Shown: one piece after another, positions 63,106 to 64,000 of the stretch | Layout of the letters: every line of letters starts with the position of its first letter | How positions within the stretch are numbered: position 1 is the stretch's first letter | Assembly (NCBI RefSeq): GCF_014863545.1 | Contig: NZ_CP062260.1 | Span: forward strand, 4,791,501 to 4,855,500 | Direction: 5' to 3' | DNA from: Paenibacillus sp. JNUCC32 | GTDB taxonomy: Bacteria; Bacillota; Bacilli; Paenibacillales; Paenibacillaceae | DNA: 64,000 nt | The notes under the pieces: generated by a model | Told to the model about the DNA's origin: nothing | Seen by the model: only the letters and a program-made list of their open reading frames with translations | Database searches by the model: none | Program-made: the position numbers and the translations under genes

Positions 63106-63872
63106 TGTTGTTGATCCAGATCGCCCTCGTTATGGTGCTGCTCGGACTACTCCTCGGTTTCGTGGGCGCAGGCGGATCGGGTTTTATCATCTCCATCCTG
63201 ACGGTTGTATTCGGTTATCCCATCCATACCGCGCTGGGTACCGCACTGGCGGCGATGTTCTTCTCGTCGCTTTCCGGTTCGGTCAGCCATTATCGGGAAG
63301 GGAATATGGTGCTGAGAACGGGTGCCGTCGTCGGCTTAGCCGGTGCGGCGGGGGCGTGGGTCAGCTCAGGCTGGTCCTCGCTGATTCCCGAGGATCAACT
63401 GGGCTTTATGACATCCGGGATGCTCTTCGCCTCCGGACTGGCCTTATGGTTCAGGATGATGTACGTCTCACGGCGGTCCAAGGCTTCCGAGGTCTCGGCT
63501 CCACCGGTTGTCCAGGGTTTCCGATACTGGCTGCAGGCGCTGCTCATCGGACTGATCACCGGTGCCTTATCGGGTTTGTTCGGAATCGGCTCCACTCCGT
63601 TCATCCAGATCGGGCTCATGCTTGTCCTCGGCATGTCGATGTGCTTTGCCGCCGGCACGACCATGCTGGTCATCATGCCGATTGCGCTGGCCGGAGGCGC
63701 CGGATACTTCTCGATCGGATACCTGGATGTTCAACTGCTCGCCGCCGTTGTGGTCGGGACGATGTCCGGCTCGTACGTCGGAGCAAAATTTACGAAGCGC
63801 GTACCCGTTGTCTGGCTGAAAACCTGCATGGTCCTTACCCCGATGATCGGCGCTGCCATATTGCTGCTGTAA
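63105..63872 (+). CDS. TSUP (TauE/SafE) family membrane transporter
   Basis: A 255-residue anion exporter-type protein with about eight helices. Signature LLGFVGAGGSGFIISILTVVFGYPIHTALGTALAAMFFSSLSGSVSHYREGN near residues 11-65 and its internal duplication LSGLFGIGSTPFIQIGLMLVLGMSMCFAAGTTMLVIMPIALAGGAGYFSIGYLD near residues 160-210. Members move sulfite, sulfoacetate or other organic anions. ATG 63105 overlaps the esterase stop (TGATG) and is eight bases after GGAGG, so it is coupled to the esterase; a frame starting at 62934 is an artefact. The coupling suggests export of a carboxylate or related anion. Confidence 0.9.
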   Translation: MLLIQIALVMVLLGLLLGFVGAGGSGFIISILTVVFGYPIHTALGTALAAMFFSSLSGSVSHYREGNMVLRTGAVVGLAGAAGAWVSSGWSSLIPEDQLGFMTSGMLFASGLALWFRMMYVSRRSKASEVSAPPVVQGFRYWLQALLIGLITGALSGLFGIGSTPFIQIGLMLVLGMSMCFAAGTTMLVIMPIALAGGAGYFSIGYLDVQLLAAVVVGTMSGSYVGAKFTKRVPVVWLKTCMVLTPMIGAAILLL

Positions 63873-63917
63873 GGGCTGTTCGAACAGCTTCTAGTTATTT
63901 AATAAAATACGGAAACA

Positions 63918-63965
63918 ACAAAAAACCTTCCAATGATCGTCATTCGATCATTGGAAGGTTTTCGC
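63918..63965. terminator. terminator after the TSUP gene
   Basis: AAAACCTTCCAATGATCG, short loop, CGATCATTGGAAGGTTTT with flanking A and T runs: an 18-bp perfect stem. Confidence 0.9.
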
Positions 63966-64000
63966 TTTTTGAATGTTAGAATCGAGTCATAATTCGCAAG

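Overview
The window looks like a chromosomal segment of a Paenibacillus-type low-GC Gram-positive soil bacterium. The evidence is strong purine-rich ribosome binding sites, frequent TTG and GTG starts, lipobox-anchored sugar-binding proteins, LplA/LplB/LplC-type importers with two-component AraC-type control, and secreted or cytoplasmic polysaccharide enzymes (AA10 LPMO, GH51, GH2). The genus is inferred from gene content and style, not from a marker gene. I see no rRNA, tRNA, CRISPR array, prophage or insertion sequence.

Layout. 1-2.2 kb: end of an FtsX-type permease, a DedA protein and uppP (plus strand). 2.2-3.5 kb: a gene-free stretch holding three families of short repeats. 3.5-12.3 kb: a CGST-fold protein, an AraC regulator, two Gfo/Idh/MocA dehydrogenases, a type B carboxylesterase and a sugar ABC importer without ATPase. 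12.4-15.5 kb: a PheC-like secreted binding protein and a chemoreceptor. 16.0-23.6 kb: a Ugp-like glycerophosphodiester importer with its ATPase, a cytoplasmic glycerophosphodiesterase and a glycerol-1-phosphate dehydrogenase, divergent from a DeoR-type regulator. The regulator's 3' untranslated region carries a 10-bp satellite. 23.6-24.4 kb: a second repeat-rich gap. 24.4-37.6 kb: LPMO, malic enzyme plus methyltransferase, DinB, an orphan anti-sigma-like protein, an AgcS symporter, a MerR/TipAS regulator with a textbook promoter, a secreted two-repeat protein, an acyl-CoA dehydrogenase, and a hydrolase plus TetR pair. 37.8-44.6 kb: beta-galactosidase, two CorC/CNNM paralogues with an unusual leader, and a PPOX protein. 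44.8-54.0 kb: a co-oriented set made of histidine kinase, AraC response regulator, LplA/B/C importer and GH51 arabinofuranosidase, with a cre site. 54.0-57.8 kb: AraC regulator divergent from a sulfatase fused by overlap to a chromate-transporter pair. 58.0-63.9 kb: TIM-barrel isomerase, PhyH dioxygenase, AraC and LysR regulators, a second carboxylesterase and a TSUP exporter.

How it fits together. The region is mostly scavenging: three CUT1 importers but only one ATPase (about 21.1-22.2 kb), so a shared MsmX-type ATPase is likely. Most of these loci sit beside their own regulator. The most unusual material is non-coding: a decamer satellite between a stop codon and its terminator, a composite dispersed repeat present twice in the same order, a long structured leader before the CorC pair, and an identical hairpin between Shine-Dalgarno and TTG start in both CorC genes. 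Where I prefer an internal start over the longest frame, the entry says why.
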